Made by a program: the position numbers and the translations under genes. A DNA stretch of 64,000 nt, from assembly GCA_009617715.1 (NCBI GenBank), contig VTFK01000455.1:62001-126000 (forward strand). The letters are read 5' to 3'. Source of the DNA: Plectrocnemia conspersa. Taxonomy: Eukaryota > Arthropoda > Insecta > Trichoptera > Polycentropodidae. A model generated the notes under the pieces. That model was not told the origin of the DNA. It did not search any database and worked only from the letters and a program-made list of their open reading frames with translations. Shown here piece by piece: positions 1-12,239 of the stretch (its first letter is position 1; the number at the start of each line of letters is the position of its first letter).

Positions 1-195
1 AATGTTTGTTTATTGATATAATTAGAATGTTTTAACCATGTTAATCATACATATATAATTTTAAAATATAAAAATTGAGTATTTTGGATGTAATGATGTG
101 TTAAACAGAGTAAGTAGCCAAAAAATTATATCGCTAAAAACGCATGGCGTACAGCGAGTAATTAACAATTTACCGGTCGGCGGTCTAAGGGTTAA
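1..195. mobile_element. possible piggyBac-like element end (truncated by window edge)
   Basis: Read on the minus strand from 195, the sequence starts TTAACCCTTAGACCGCC. This is a TTAA target site followed by a CCCTT-type terminus, the form of many piggyBac-like elements. A CGCTAAAAACGC-rich subterminal stretch lies inside it (about 131-146). The other end would lie outside the window, so the call rests on one terminus only. Confidence 0.35.
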
Positions 196-1546
196 AGGCA
201 ATAGTGGATACATGCGATTTTCTCACTATCGTTAGCTTGATAAATATGCCGAACTTTTTCAGATTTTTTTATTTATCAAACATTTGATGTATTTCATTAA
301 TTATTAAAAATAATAGCAATTAAATGACCACCTCTGGAACTTTTTAAAATCGCATGATCTTGGCGGCCAGTTCACCTCACCAAAGCGTAAAATGATGCGA
401 CCTGGGAACTTTTCACACAAAACACCCAAAGCTAAAAATTAATAATTAAAAATAAATGAAAACATAACTTTTAGAACAACAAAAAAATATTTTATCAAAA
501 AAATTTTTTTTCAATCTTTAAAATTTCGTTTTTAATGTTTAAAAAGTATGAACAGCATTACGTAAGCTGATAGAGCTAAGACTGCTTTGCATCCTTTTTA
601 AAAGCACTGCCTGCGCTCACATAAGCCCTAGTGCAAACACCAATACAGGCAATCAGGCACCATACTAACACTAGTACTTCAGCTTAAGTTCCAACGTCAT
701 GCCTGTGCTAGAACGAAAAAAAAACACTCACGCAAGCGCATTGGTATTGGATCCCTACGAGTCTATTCTACCAGGTGGGCATTTGGACTTTTACTTCCAG
801 AGAGTGGTCCATACGTAGTACTACCTATATATTTTCAAGTGTTTACTTAGTATATTCTCCGAGTATCCATGATCGGGCTCTCGTTAGGTTGCATTATCGT
901 CATCATTATAGCTCCACCCCTCAGGAACGCCCGTGCGTCTTGAAGGACTTAGGCAACTTCGAGAGGAATATCAATATTACCTTTGCTGCCTACCCTCCGA
1001 GAGTGTCTGTTTTTAGAAAGAAGTTCATATTGCTCTCCCACACTAGTGTGACGTGCCTCCGGCGTATGGTAAAATGGCGCCCAACATAAACTGACAATGG
1101 CAAATGAGACATTAGTAGAACGCTGCATATATTAATCATAGTAAAATGGTTCAGTAATAAAAAAACACTTGAAGGAAATACACGGATTAATGACTTTTTG
1201 ATATTTTAAAAATAAAAACATGGTTTGCAGGCAAAATATTTTAGATAAATCAATACTGGTGACATTTTCAGTTATTCCAAAGACCAGACGTAGCAATTTT
1301 TGTTACGTTTTCTGTGTTTCTAGGCAATACATCTTAGCTGTTATGACTTCGCCATGATTAAAATTTCATTATAATTACATTATTTATTTTATTTTTGGTG
1401 TAATTATTGTGCAGACCGTTTTCTGTTATAGAATTTATTTTTTACACGCCAAAAATATATTGCTTCTGTTGTATAAATATAACGCAAAATAAAGTTAGTA
1501 ACAGGGGAAAAAAACATAATTGTTTTCACATCTACCTGAAGTTTTC
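196..1546. other. intergenic, no gene recognised
   Basis: A+T-rich DNA with a somewhat more mixed block at 590-1090. A 104-codon open frame at 775-1089 shows no domain, signal peptide or splice context that I can recognise. I see no RNA gene. Confidence 0.5.
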
Positions 1547-1548
1547 TA

Positions 1549-2060
1549 GAATACGTTTGGGATAAGGATTCCGTTTTGTAAATATATTGTATACAGGTAT
1601 ATGAGAGGGAAAAGCGATATAGACTCGTATACCTATTGACTCAGAATCTTCGTTATTTCGCTTTCTCTTTTAAGGACATTCGTCATCGCTGTTATTTATT
1701 TTTTGAAGTGCAGTGTGACACGGAACGTTCTTGATTTTATTTTCTAGAATTTATTTTAAAAAGAGAAGTAACAATTATTATGAAAATTAAATGTGTTGTA
1801 TTATTGTGTTTTGATTAAGATAATTAATTATGGTTCATTTAATATTTTAAAAATAATGTCTAAACTTATAAAAAGAAAACCACACTCCGTCCAATGCAAG
1901 GAAATAAATTGAAATGTCTACAAATTTATAAAGGACTCTTTGTAATATCATAAACGTATGTTAAATAAAAATAAATAAATAATATTCTGAGCGAAATTGT
2001 TTTAGGCCACAATGTTTACGCATATTACTACAAACCGGAATCCTTATCCCGAGCGTACTC
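1549..2060. mobile_element. MITE with ~30-bp terminal inverted repeats and TA flanks (Tc1/mariner-like)
   Basis: The left end (1547-1578) and the reverse complement of the right end (2031-2062) share TA-GA(A/G)TACG followed by GGGATAAGGATTCCG and (T/G)TTTG, with only about four mismatches over 32 bases. Both ends abut TA, which suits a TA target-site duplication. The 0.5 kb interior is A+T-rich and has no transposase frame. It looks like a non-autonomous element just upstream of the BNIP2-like gene. The superfamily call rests on the TA flanks alone. Confidence 0.65.
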
Positions 2061-2399
2061 TAACTATAATTAAATTAATTTTATTATTATTAATATTTGC
2101 AGCCCATTTGTAGTGATTCAATTATACATAATATCTATGTAATATATTTTTAATTTTTTTCATAAGGTAATGATGATTATTTTATATTAGTATTTTTTCC
2201 TGGCAATATTATTTATTTAATATAAAATAATTAAGAGTTTATACAGCTAAGTGTAGGAAAAGGTATATTTTAGTGAATATATAACGATTTGTAGTGTAGA
2301 AGATAAATTTATAAGCTGAAAGATATGTTTTTATTTGAAAACTGCTAAAATCATACTGCTTAGTATATGTAAGTTAATATTGTACCAAAAATTTTCATC

Positions 2400-2544
2400 C
2401 CATACCATAACACTATTTTAGCTCTGTCGACGCGAACTTAGCGTCTTTCATTAATTTTTTTGGCAGAAATGACATCCGCCAAGAAACCGATAGCTTGTCA
2501 ACGATCCCCTACTTGTTCGATCGTTTTTACACCATAATACCAGA
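2400..2544 (+). promoter_or_regulatory. probable 5' UTR/promoter region of the BNIP2-like gene
   Basis: This is a more mixed-composition stretch directly before the inferred start codon. The ATG context is CCAGAATG. No TATA box is placed convincingly, so the transcription start is not fixed. Confidence 0.3.
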
Positions 2545-5500
2545 ATGAGGTACGTTCTCTTATTACTTTACGTTGAATAACAAAGAACAACCACCATTCA
2601 TGTTTATAATCGATAATTTCCTTATACGTTTAAACGTCAAACAACGCAACTGTTATTATTATTTTGATTTTGATATTTTGTATTCTATCTGTCAAACTTC
2701 ATGTGTGATGTTTTACTTCTCGCATACTTAGCATATATTCGATTCGATGAAAATGTGACATCGTTAAATTTCGGTGAATACCTGTCAGGTTACCAGACGT
2801 TTTAGGTAGATTTCGATAGAAATACTACTTTTGATGTTAGTGTAGGAGTTGAAAGTGTATGTATACAAATTACAAATAAAAATAATGATGTAGGTATTTT
2901 TGACAAAATACCAAATAGATATTAAAATTCTTGAATAGTGTCGATGCTTTTACGATAATGTATGTCTGTGTGTAACAAAAAAAATATAGATTTGACTAAA
3001 AATTTGATTTATTTTTGTTGTTTCAGCGGATATTCTTATATATTGCCGACTGAAAGTCCGCCTAGTTTAGATACATCTGACGAAAAAATGGAAACGCCCG
3101 ATTCCCTGCCTATGACACCGAGCAGTCCGTCGGATGTAGACGATTTCGAGAGACAATCCAAAAATCCACTCAATGTCCCCTTCGAAGAGAATATCGAATC
3201 GAATAGTTTAGTAATAGACAACGCAAAAAACGAAAAACAACTGCCTTCTTCGCCGATTGACGATACAACTAGTTCAATAAAAGACGACAATAGAAATAAA
3301 ACATTTAGCAATAATGTTAACACATTAGACTGTATTAAAACGGACGATAGAGTAAACGATGACAATATTATAAACTCCAACGGTAGTGTAAATAAAAATA
3401 AGTGTCTAAGTTTAAAGTCGAACGGTATCAAAGATTCTCCTAAGTTGATTTCGACGCTCACTCTAACCGAAGACCATCCGTTGATGGTTTTGTCTAGTCC
3501 GGATAGTCCGCCGTCGACCGGTAACTATCCGAATCTAATTTTGCTTTCATGTAAGGATAGCGTCCAGAACGGACATAAGATAATCGATAGTAATCATTTG
3601 CATTCCGAGTGCTCGGGAGTCGTGAGCTTCTCCAGCACTGAAGACGAAAGTTTCAACAAGAGCTTAACCAACGGTGATCACTCTGAAAGCTTTCCGATCC
3701 TGTGCGAACCGCAACGGAACACATCGAAGAATAACCTGTATTTTTCTGAGAATTTTATCAGCTCAGAATGCTCGAGAAACGAAGACGGGTGTTGTATAGA
3801 AAATGTCACAAAATGCAGATCTGTAGACGAATGTCAAACTATTATTTTATTGAATAAGCAGTCGAATAAATTTACTAATAATATAATAACGAACAATACT
3901 AAAAATAAGACGGAAAGAAAGAAGATAAAGCCTGATTTTAAAGCGCCAAAATGTAACAACATTTCGATTATATCAAACTGTCCTTTGAATTCCGACCAGA
4001 GTTTAGCTCAAAAGGTATTTAATTATGGTGTCTTTATCTAATATATATATATTATTCATTTTAATTCGCTATCATTCCTTTTAATTACAGGTTGCAGACT
4101 TTCCTGAATCTCCATCGGATTTAAGAGCGTCTCTAAAATACGATTTACCAATCGAATTACCGTCTAGCATAGAAACAGATGTATGTATCATATTTGTTTT
4201 ATGAACATGTTATCATAGTTAAATGGATGTATGATGTTTAAACTACCTTTTAAGGATTTAAATTCGCCCGATAGTTCGACGGCTTCAAAACCAGAAAACG
4301 AACATTCTTTGTATCAGGCGGAAGTGGATCCTTATGAAGGATGCGTGGTTTTGAAGCCAAGAGTGCATGCTCCGCCTGTAATTACTACAAGAAAACGTAT
4401 CAAACCATTGCCGGTAAGTTTATTATTAGCTCGAACAGTATAAAAATAAATTAAATGCCAAGCATCAATATCAGACATGTCTATTGTTATATTTTAACGA
4501 GCGTTTCAATGAAATCATATATGAACACATCTTCACCGGTAGATATATTATATTTTTACTAGCGAAAATATACATATTTTTTATTATTATCTCACAGGTA
4601 TATATTTGATTTTTGTAATTAATAATACAATTTCACAAACGCTTTTAATCATCTTCAGGTGCTGAATCGAATAGAATGTTTCTTCTTTTTATTGCAACAC
4701 TTCTAGTCCATCTTTGCAAAAAAGCAATTGTGCTTCAATATCCGCAATTTAATCTTCATATATCTTTGTAAGAACGACGTAACTGCAACATTATGGCCCA
4801 GTCGAATTTTGCAAAGATGGACTAGGATTGCTGCGATGAAAAGAAGAAAAATTCTATTCAATTGACCTTATCTTAGCCGCTGCAAATTTTTCAGCTGTGT
4901 CGTCCTGTCTGTTGATACGATTTTTTTTATATATTAGTTTATTATGTATTTTATTGAACTATAATATTTGCCCAAATGACAAAATACTGAAACGAGAGAA
5001 GTTTGCAGAATTTTGGATTAAAAATCGAAAATAAAAAGACAGTACAATTTAGCTTTATGTTTAAAAAATTAAAATCCCAAAAATTTTAAAGTAAAATAAT
5101 CGATCTAGTAGTAATTTTATATGATCCGCTTTTATCTATATGTTTTTTTCGTATACAAATTATACATACAGGCATAGCTTTGTAACTCGTCGTTATTATT
5201 TTATTACTACATTCGCGTAATAATAAATTTTTCAAATCCGTTTATTTTAGTCAAATAGTATCAGGAAGAAAAAATTACAATATAGTTCCACATTATTGTT
5301 TATTTAAATATTGTGTACAATTATTTAACATTGCATTATCATGAGGGAAATTTAAAGCTTAGATTCTGACAAACAATTCTATAAATAAAATCTGCTTAAA
5401 CAATAAAAAGATAAAACGAGAATAATTTACAGAATCAAGTATTTATTTATTTTTATCTTATTAATTTATTTAGCTAATATAGCTAATTGTTTATATGTAT

Positions 5501-8385
5501 ACTAAAGAAATTTAATCAAAACATACATATAAAACATAATATAAAAATTTCATATGTATTTGATGGATAAAATGACCAACTAAGTAATTAAATATATTAA
5601 CTGACATTTCATGGTTTTTAATAAATAAATCATCGGCGATCAATTGTAGAATCTGTGAACTTTCTTGACAAATTGCAGGTTGGTGAACTTTCACCTGACA
5701 AAGTCAAAATGTTACGAGTGTGTGACCGGATCATCCACGCAGTAAATAAATATAATTTCACTGATATTGCCGAGTGAAATTATAAATAAATTGTTTAATA
5801 CATTTTCACTGCCCTAGTTAGTGAAATTATATTTATACTAGTGAAAATTCACTGTAACATATATACAGAAATATACAAAGCTTTTTTTAAGATCAATCAA
5901 TTTTAAAACAGATGACACTGCCTCATCTAAGTTACTTTCTAAAATCTTTCAATCGTCAACTTTTAATATTTCTTGTGTCATTACTCAATTTCCAGCTTGT
6001 TACTTCCTCACTTTTGGTTTTCGTTTTTATAATATATTTGTACTAGATATGTAATATAAAATATCTGTTACATTACTTTGGAGTTATTCAGACTTTCACT
6101 CTATAAGATTTATTTTTACTTTTTACGACTAGAGGACTGAAAAGTCATTTGAAACAGTTTTTGTCATACTATGTACTGATGCGAAACGCAAGCAGTCCTT
6201 AAACTTAACCTGAATCCAGTAGTGGGTCGACTGTTCCTTCCCTTCAGGGGGTTTGACGTCGAGGACTGATGATTTGAAGAGGGTTACCGATTAGAATAAT
6301 AATTATATGGTTAACAATAAATTTTAATGCCTACAGAATGAAACCGATACCGAGTCGACCGCTTTATCCAACCAAGGCTTATTCACATCATGTAGAAACG
6401 AAGTCTTAGACAGTGCCAGCAGCCTCGAAAGCCTATCAGATTGCAGTTTACATTCAGACGATGGCGATAATATGAGAATATTCCACAATCCGACCAATTG
6501 TATGAATATCGGGCGCCATGATGATCTAAATGAGTATAGCGACACCGAAACCGACACTGAAGGATTAAGGTTTGTATTAAAAAAAATTCTTAATTATAAA
6601 AAATATATATTGATAACATGTATTTTAATAATTGTAGAAGTAAGACGATATGCGAAGATATTCCATCAGATAATATAGAAAAGATCCCTGAGTATTCGTT
6701 GAGCGAAGAAAGGAGAGACGCGAGACTTTGGCACAAAGTAACTTTACCGAACGGCGAACAGAGGACCATCGATATGAAAGTAAATTATTTATAATTATAA
6801 GATTAATGAAAAAGAACACTACAATATTTATTCTGTGTCAATTAGGTAATCGAGCCGTATAAAAGGGTTTTATCACACGGTGGTTATGCTTTATCCGGAC
6901 GTCGAGATGCAATTGTGGTGTTCAGTGCTTGCTATTTGCCGGATAGCTCTCGCGTCGATTACAATTACGTAATGGATAATCTGTTCCTGTAAGTAAAAAT
7001 AATATACGTATAAAATTTGGCTTTTGTTAACCTATGAAATGTTGCTAAATTTGTTGTTCTTGTTCTTGTAAATTGGACAGTTCTATATTACAACTTCATT
7101 CTGGTTGTTTAGAAATCTTTGGCTTTTTGTTTCACGGTAATCAGTTTATCTGATTTTCTTTTTTGAGAATATTGATTTATGGTTTTGTGTGAGATTATTT
7201 TTTGACAATTGATTTACTTAAAAATTGAATTTATTATTACGGTTATATTAAGATGCCATAAGTATTAATGTTTGGATTTTAACTGGAGAAGTTATCCTTT
7301 TCTATTGCATCAATATGGTAGCAACACGCGTAGAAATCATATTCACATGCAGATATAAAATTTTACAATCAGAGAAAAATATTAAAATAAGTCCATCACA
7401 AGATTCGATATGTAAAATAAGGCTAGTTATTAAATGAGTTCATGACAATAGAATATATGTTATAATTTCTATATAATCATATGCAAATCCTAACAATAGT
7501 TTAACAAATGACGCATATTTGCGTCAACGGCTCTTAACCTCTTAACCGGACAGTTTCTTATTATGTGATTAAAAATAGTTGATTTTGAACTGGCAGTTAA
7601 ATTCATCAAATTTAAATTCAAATTCTTTAAAATTTAAAAGTTAAACGTACCCGTCATAAAATAAACAGAACAGAGCAGATGACTAAAAATATGTCACAAC
7701 AGCGAATAACTGGCTCTTTAGTATGAAAAAAATTCGTCCCTTCCGTTGATTTTTGATGATATAAAACGATATAATTTTGATTAAATCTGTACATATGTAT
7801 AAGTAATAATACTTATCTATATTGCTTAATTCAGATATGTTTTAACGACTTTGGAGCAACTAGTCACTGATGATTACATCTTAATATATCTACATGGAAG
7901 TGCATCAAAGAGGAGCATGCCTACGTTCCACTGGCTCAAAAAATGCTATCAATTGATCGATAGAAGGTCTTAATTGCGTTTCCTTTTTTATACTTATACA
8001 ATTGACCAATATTTTTTAACATTATTAATATTGTTTTACAGATTAAGGAAAAGCTTGAAACATTTGTATCTTGTTCATCCAACTTTTTGGTTAAAGTCTA
8101 TTATGTGGATGACAAGACCATTCATAAGGTAAGATGCGTGTGAAAACGGTTTAATAGTTAATGGATTAAAGTTAGACTATCTTCAGTTTGATTTAAATTA
8201 CACCGCTGGATGATAATTCCCTATATGATTTGAAATTAAACTAACATAAATTATTTTGTTACAGCTCTAAATTTTCAAGAAAATTAAGTTACGTTTACAA
8301 TTTGGACGAATTAGAGAATCTGGTACCAGTGGAACAAGCGGCTATTCCCGAGAGAGTGCGAAGATATGATTCTACACGCACTTGA
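2545..8385 (+). CDS. BCH-domain protein, BNIP2/Caytaxin/Prune homolog 2-like
   Basis: Coding exons by splice reading: 2545-2549, 3027-4014, 4091-4180, 4255-4413, 6337-6569, 6638-6779, 6846-6988, 7835-7966, 8042-8128, 8265-8385. The sum is 2100 nt, giving 699 residues plus TGA. The first ATG encodes only Met plus two bases before a strong GTACGT donor; joining it to 3027 gives an open MSGYSYILPTE start. About the first 490 residues are low-complexity, Ser/Asp/Asn-rich and probably disordered, ending in an acidic TETDTE stretch (exon 5). Residues ~520-695 form the C-terminal BCH (CRAL-TRIO-like) domain. Family signatures seen are LSHGGYALSG, VVFSACYLPDSS, NLFLYVLTTLEQLV, WLKKCYQLIDRRLRK, HPTFWLKS and RPFISSKF. 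Family members scaffold Rho GTPase signalling and bind kinesin light chain or small molecules; which applies here is inference. Vertebrate BNIP2 and Caytaxin are shorter, so the long N-terminus is notable. The exon 8 donor (GTCTTA) is weak but keeps frame. BCH family confidence is high; exon 1 is less certain. Confidence 0.92.
4663..4867. mobile_element. hairpin MITE in intron 4 of the BNIP2-like gene
   Basis: Two arms of about 52 bases face each other. The left arm (about 4669-4721) includes GAATAGAAT, TTCTTCTTTT and TCTAGTCCATCTTTGCAAAA. The reverse complement of the right arm (about 4807-4860) carries the same blocks with few mismatches. The spacer is about 85 bases and there is no coding capacity. 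The flanks just outside are also similar, so exact ends and target duplication are unclear. Confidence 0.65.
5440..5545 (+). repeat. dispersed repeat, second copy at 59560-59650
   Basis: The blocks ATTTAGCTAATATAG(C/A)TAATTGTTT and AAACATACATA(T/C)AAAACATAA occur in the same order and orientation here and at about 59575-59650, where they lie directly before a SINE head. The family is unknown. High A+T content lowers specificity, but the shared order is hard to get by chance. Confidence 0.45.
5708..5862. mobile_element. short foldback element with TTTCACT/AGTGAAA units
   Basis: The right end reads TTCACTGTAACATATA and the degenerate left end ATGTTACGAGTG. Between them are several alternating TTTCACT and AGTGAAA blocks (around 5754, 5773, 5805, 5820 and 5840), each pair able to form a small palindrome. 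The longer relative at 62052-62429 has the same termini. It lies in intron 4 of the BNIP2-like gene. Confidence 0.5.
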
Positions 8386-8475
8386 AAATTATACTCTGAA
8401 GAAGTATATTTTTAGTTTTGATCGATATGAAAAAATCTGTGATTTATACATATTTTTTAGTTTGATCACAAATAG

Positions 8476-8481
8476 AATAAA
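8476..8481 (+). terminator. poly(A) signal AATAAA of the BNIP2-like gene
   Basis: This is the first AATAAA after the stop codon, 91 bases downstream, followed by a T-rich stretch. It would give a short 3' UTR of about 110 bases. Confidence 0.55.
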
Positions 8482-8499
8482 CGCTTGTATTATTATTGG

Positions 8500-11480
8500 A
8501 AGATTGTGATATGAGAAATTTAACTTTGATGATTGATCTCATTTTTTTATTACTATTGTGTATATCTCACACTCATACTTTTTCAGCATCCAAAGACACT
8601 AAAGTCATTATTTTGACACTATATATACATAATAAAAATATTTTTCCAATCGAAATATATCCCTCATTGTATACTAAACTGTAAATACTCAATGAGTCAC
8701 TCTTGCGCATTTATTAGATTTACATATATTTATTTTTATGCACAAAATCACAATACTCCAGAATACATTGTTAATATTTTCGTAATTGTAGATAGAGAAT
8801 TGTAGGGGACCACATGTTAAATACATAAATATATTCATATACATAATATATATATTATAATGACCTTTCATGTGAGTACCGCAAATATTTTTCTTAGATA
8901 TTTTTATTTTCACTCGATAGTCTCGTGTAGATGTGTGTGTATGTGTTTGTGCATATATAGGATGATTCAGGCGACCTGAATGTGTATTCGTAAATGTCCA
9001 ATAATACTATATGATAAATATAATGATAAAAACGATGCATCGACCATATCTTATATTGCAATAATCTTTGCCGTTTTAATCGTGTTATTAATATGAAAAT
9101 GTTTAATATAATATATTTTTTCATACACAACTACTTAATACGCAATTGTTAAATAATAACCATTTTTAAATCCTCTGTCGCTTAAAATCAGAATCAAATT
9201 AAATTATACAATAAATCATAAGTTCTATATTGTTACAAAAAGCTTCTAAATTTTGTTTCATATGTGATATGATTATAATGATCTGATGCCAAATGATATA
9301 TATTATTTCTTGCTTTAAGTTCAAAATGGTTTGTAACCATTAAAACGAATTTTTGTATTATTATTTTTATTTAATAAAAGCATTTATACATACATAGATA
9401 GAAGTGTTGTTAACGAAACGTATATATTGTTAATAAAATGCTATATATTATAAATTGACTTATATATATAAAAAATGGCGTTCATAATAAATATATTCAA
9501 AGAAATGTGTAATGCGTTGTGAAAATCGTTAGTTGAATTAAAATATATGCTTTTTTCAACTGAGCTTTATTTGTATTCGTTTTAATATATACGAATAATA
9601 AATGTACACTGAATATAGACAAACGTTTTTTTTTAACCAAGATTCTGTCACATCACTATTGAACACAATTTTTTAGTATTTTATTCTTGCTAATGAACAA
9701 TTTTATTGATCTTATAAATCACAGCTATTTTTTTTATTAACATTAAACTACAAAACCATATTTCTCGCTGATAAATCCAGTATTAAACAAAGATCTATAT
9801 ATTGTAAACAATTCCTGGTTATATAAAAAAATAATTTGTATACTTTGGATGCTGATAAAACAATAATTTTTTACAATAAGATCACTTTTAATAGCATTTT
9901 TACGATTGTTAAGAAGAAGGCTGTTACAAACCAAATTATTTTTGCGATTTTCGTGTGAAACAAATAGAGATAATCAATACACCTATGTTGCAGCGAGATG
10001 GAAATGATTCTGGAAGCTCGTATAAATCACTAAATAATATTTATAACAGTCTGTCTAATTACAAATATTTTTAATACTGATAAATAAAACAATAAAAAAT
10101 AATGATTAATATTTTTTTGCTAAAAATGAATACATCAAAACTTGATTTTTGGTAATATTTTTAACAAGTTGGAAGAAATTCGTTCTGGTTTTGAAACAGT
10201 TTTTAGAAATTCATATACCGGTTGTAAAGTGGAATCACAGTATACAATACACTATTACTTACAAAGCATATCTTTCTTATCAGTAAGTAATAAAATCCTA
10301 AATCTACAGGAGTTTCACTTAACTGTTTATTTTTACATTGATATTTAGCAAAATATAAATTGCTATAGGATTTAGGTAGTAAATAAAGTAGAAATTTCAC
10401 AGTTGTATAGAGTTTACAAAAAGCTAAAGGACAAAAAATAATACTGAAATATCGGTATTTCCATAGAGTTGAACTGGTAATATGGCTAATCTCAAGTACT
10501 TAAAAAGTGGTGAGAAATAATAAAGACGTGTACTGGTCTATCCAATGGTTGAATAATAAACGAGCATCACAGATCATGAGCCACGTAATTTTTTATATAG
10601 GCATATTCATTAATATTATTGCGCAATATCATCATATTCCCCTGCAGGTGTAAGTTTTAACATTCTGAATTTTATAGTTCTCGTGTTTTCGGCTTCCCTG
10701 CTGATAACAGAATTTATGTCCCGAATTTTAAAGAAAAATAATGCGTTGTTTGCTGATAATATTGCCCGTTGGCGTGAGAATCTCGGTTCAGATTAGTTTT
10801 TGCTAATGTCTAGCTTCTTCTATTTAATTAACTCAGGAAGACATTCATTTTCGATCACCCTCTTACCAGGAACTCGCATGATTAGCAGGTAAACAAAGGG
10901 TCGATTTGTTATGGTAGAAAGTATTTAAAATTATCATCAATAAGATATTTCGACAACATCTTTGGTTACCACAAAGTCAATATCGGTGTTTCAGTATGAA
11001 CAAATTGAACCGAATGCCACTATTGATAGCATTAGCTATCTGTCGACATTACAGTAACTATATATTATTTACAGTATGAGTTGATGATATAATTTTCTCT
11101 TATGAAGAGAATAAAAAAACACGCCATTTTTTCAGCGTTGGTGTTTTTAGCGACTGACCGCCGTTTCTCCCTTCTTTCTTAGTAATAGTAATGCTAGAGA
11201 CTATTGCCAGATTTTTTTACTTCGTGGCTAATTTTATTGAGCAAAATTAGGTGTTTTTAAAGGAAAAATGCTAAACAAAATTATAATTATAAATGGATTT
11301 TTTATTAAAATTTGTGGCTTTTAATGTGAAAATCGTAAAAAATTTTGTTGTGCGGCTATTTTAATTTATTTAAATTTTTAGTTTTTCAGAATTAAAATTA
11401 CATATATTATGTGGTACAAATCATATAGTAGAATTGATCAGATTTTATCTTGTGTTTTTCCGATAAATAAAACTAACAAC
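8500..11480. other. intergenic, no gene recognised
   Basis: A+T-rich DNA with an ATGTGTGTATGTG-type microsatellite patch near 8925-8960. Short open frames here (for example 8496-8684 and 9743-9934) are Ile/Tyr/Asn/Phe-rich, as expected of random A+T-rich DNA, and have no splice or domain support. Confidence 0.5.
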
Positions 11481-11520
11481 TGAATGTGGTCCACGACTCT
11501 GAAAAGGTTACCGACGCCTG
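11481..11520 (-). mobile_element. hAT-like terminus
   Basis: Read on the minus strand from 11520 the sequence begins CAGGCGTCGGTAACCTTTTC and continues into GTGGACCAC. This matches the common hAT end pattern CAG-GGTCGGCAACCTTTT-GGGCCAC. The element would extend toward lower coordinates. I found neither a matching second end nor an 8-bp duplication. Confidence 0.45.
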
Positions 11521-12049
11521 GTGTAGAGCAGTATGTTGCGGACAACTCAAACATTTCCACTCATTTTGCCTTTTATCCAACCCTCACTAAAAACTTTGCG
11601 TCACGTCACCTAGAACTAAAGCGAGATGCAATTTTTGTGATATACTTGTTTACATTTGTAATCGGAGAATATTTCTTTAGTAATAATCGTAATTTTGAGT
11701 AATGGTAAAATATATTTTAGAGCCCTAGATCTCTAATCACACGAGAAAACCGTCGAGCTCAAATTTTGTTATAAACTTGTAATTAATATTATACATCTTT
11801 TTTTTAATGAAAAATATAATAATTTAACCCAAGTCTCCTCTTTACTAAACATAACCTGTATCTATATTCTCAGTAGAGATAAAAGTAAGCATAGTATCTA
11901 AATAGTGGGTGCATACGTTTTTCATTCCGCGGTTTAGCAGAACGGGTACGAAAGGAGTATGAGTCAAATTTCCGATTCGCAGACGCAAACGTGCGCCAAA
12001 CGGATCATGAGATGTTTCGGAAAATTCATTGGATTTTTTTTCGCTAGTT

Positions 12050-12170
12050 TCAATTTTCCCTGCATGTCGCCGTGCGGCGTGCGCATGCGCGCGACATTGC
12101 GCCAAATGTGTGCGAGAGAGACGGCGCAACAACACTGAGCGTGCCGCGTATGCTGAAGAGCGAGATGGAG
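12050..12170. promoter_or_regulatory. GC-rich patch with NRF-1/ewg-like palindrome
   Basis: This local G+C-rich island in A+T-rich DNA contains TGCGCATGCGCG (about 12081-12092), a match to the NRF-1 consensus YGCGCAYGCGCR bound by the insect homologue ewg. GCGCAA and GCGAGAG words follow. It could be a promoter, but no coding exon is recognised on either side. Confidence 0.35.
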
Positions 12171-12239
12171 ATAATCGAATCAAAAACACTAGCGTCGGAG
12201 ATATTCAATATTTTCGAACTTGTGCTGTAATATTATAAT

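Noticed and set aside
775..1089. 104-codon open frame on the plus strand
   Set aside because: No recognisable domain and no splice or start context. A possible distant likeness to a LINE C-terminal region could not be made convincing.
11845..12189. Minus-strand 114-codon frame
   Set aside because: Basic, Arg/Ala-rich frame over a GC patch with no domain or splice signals.
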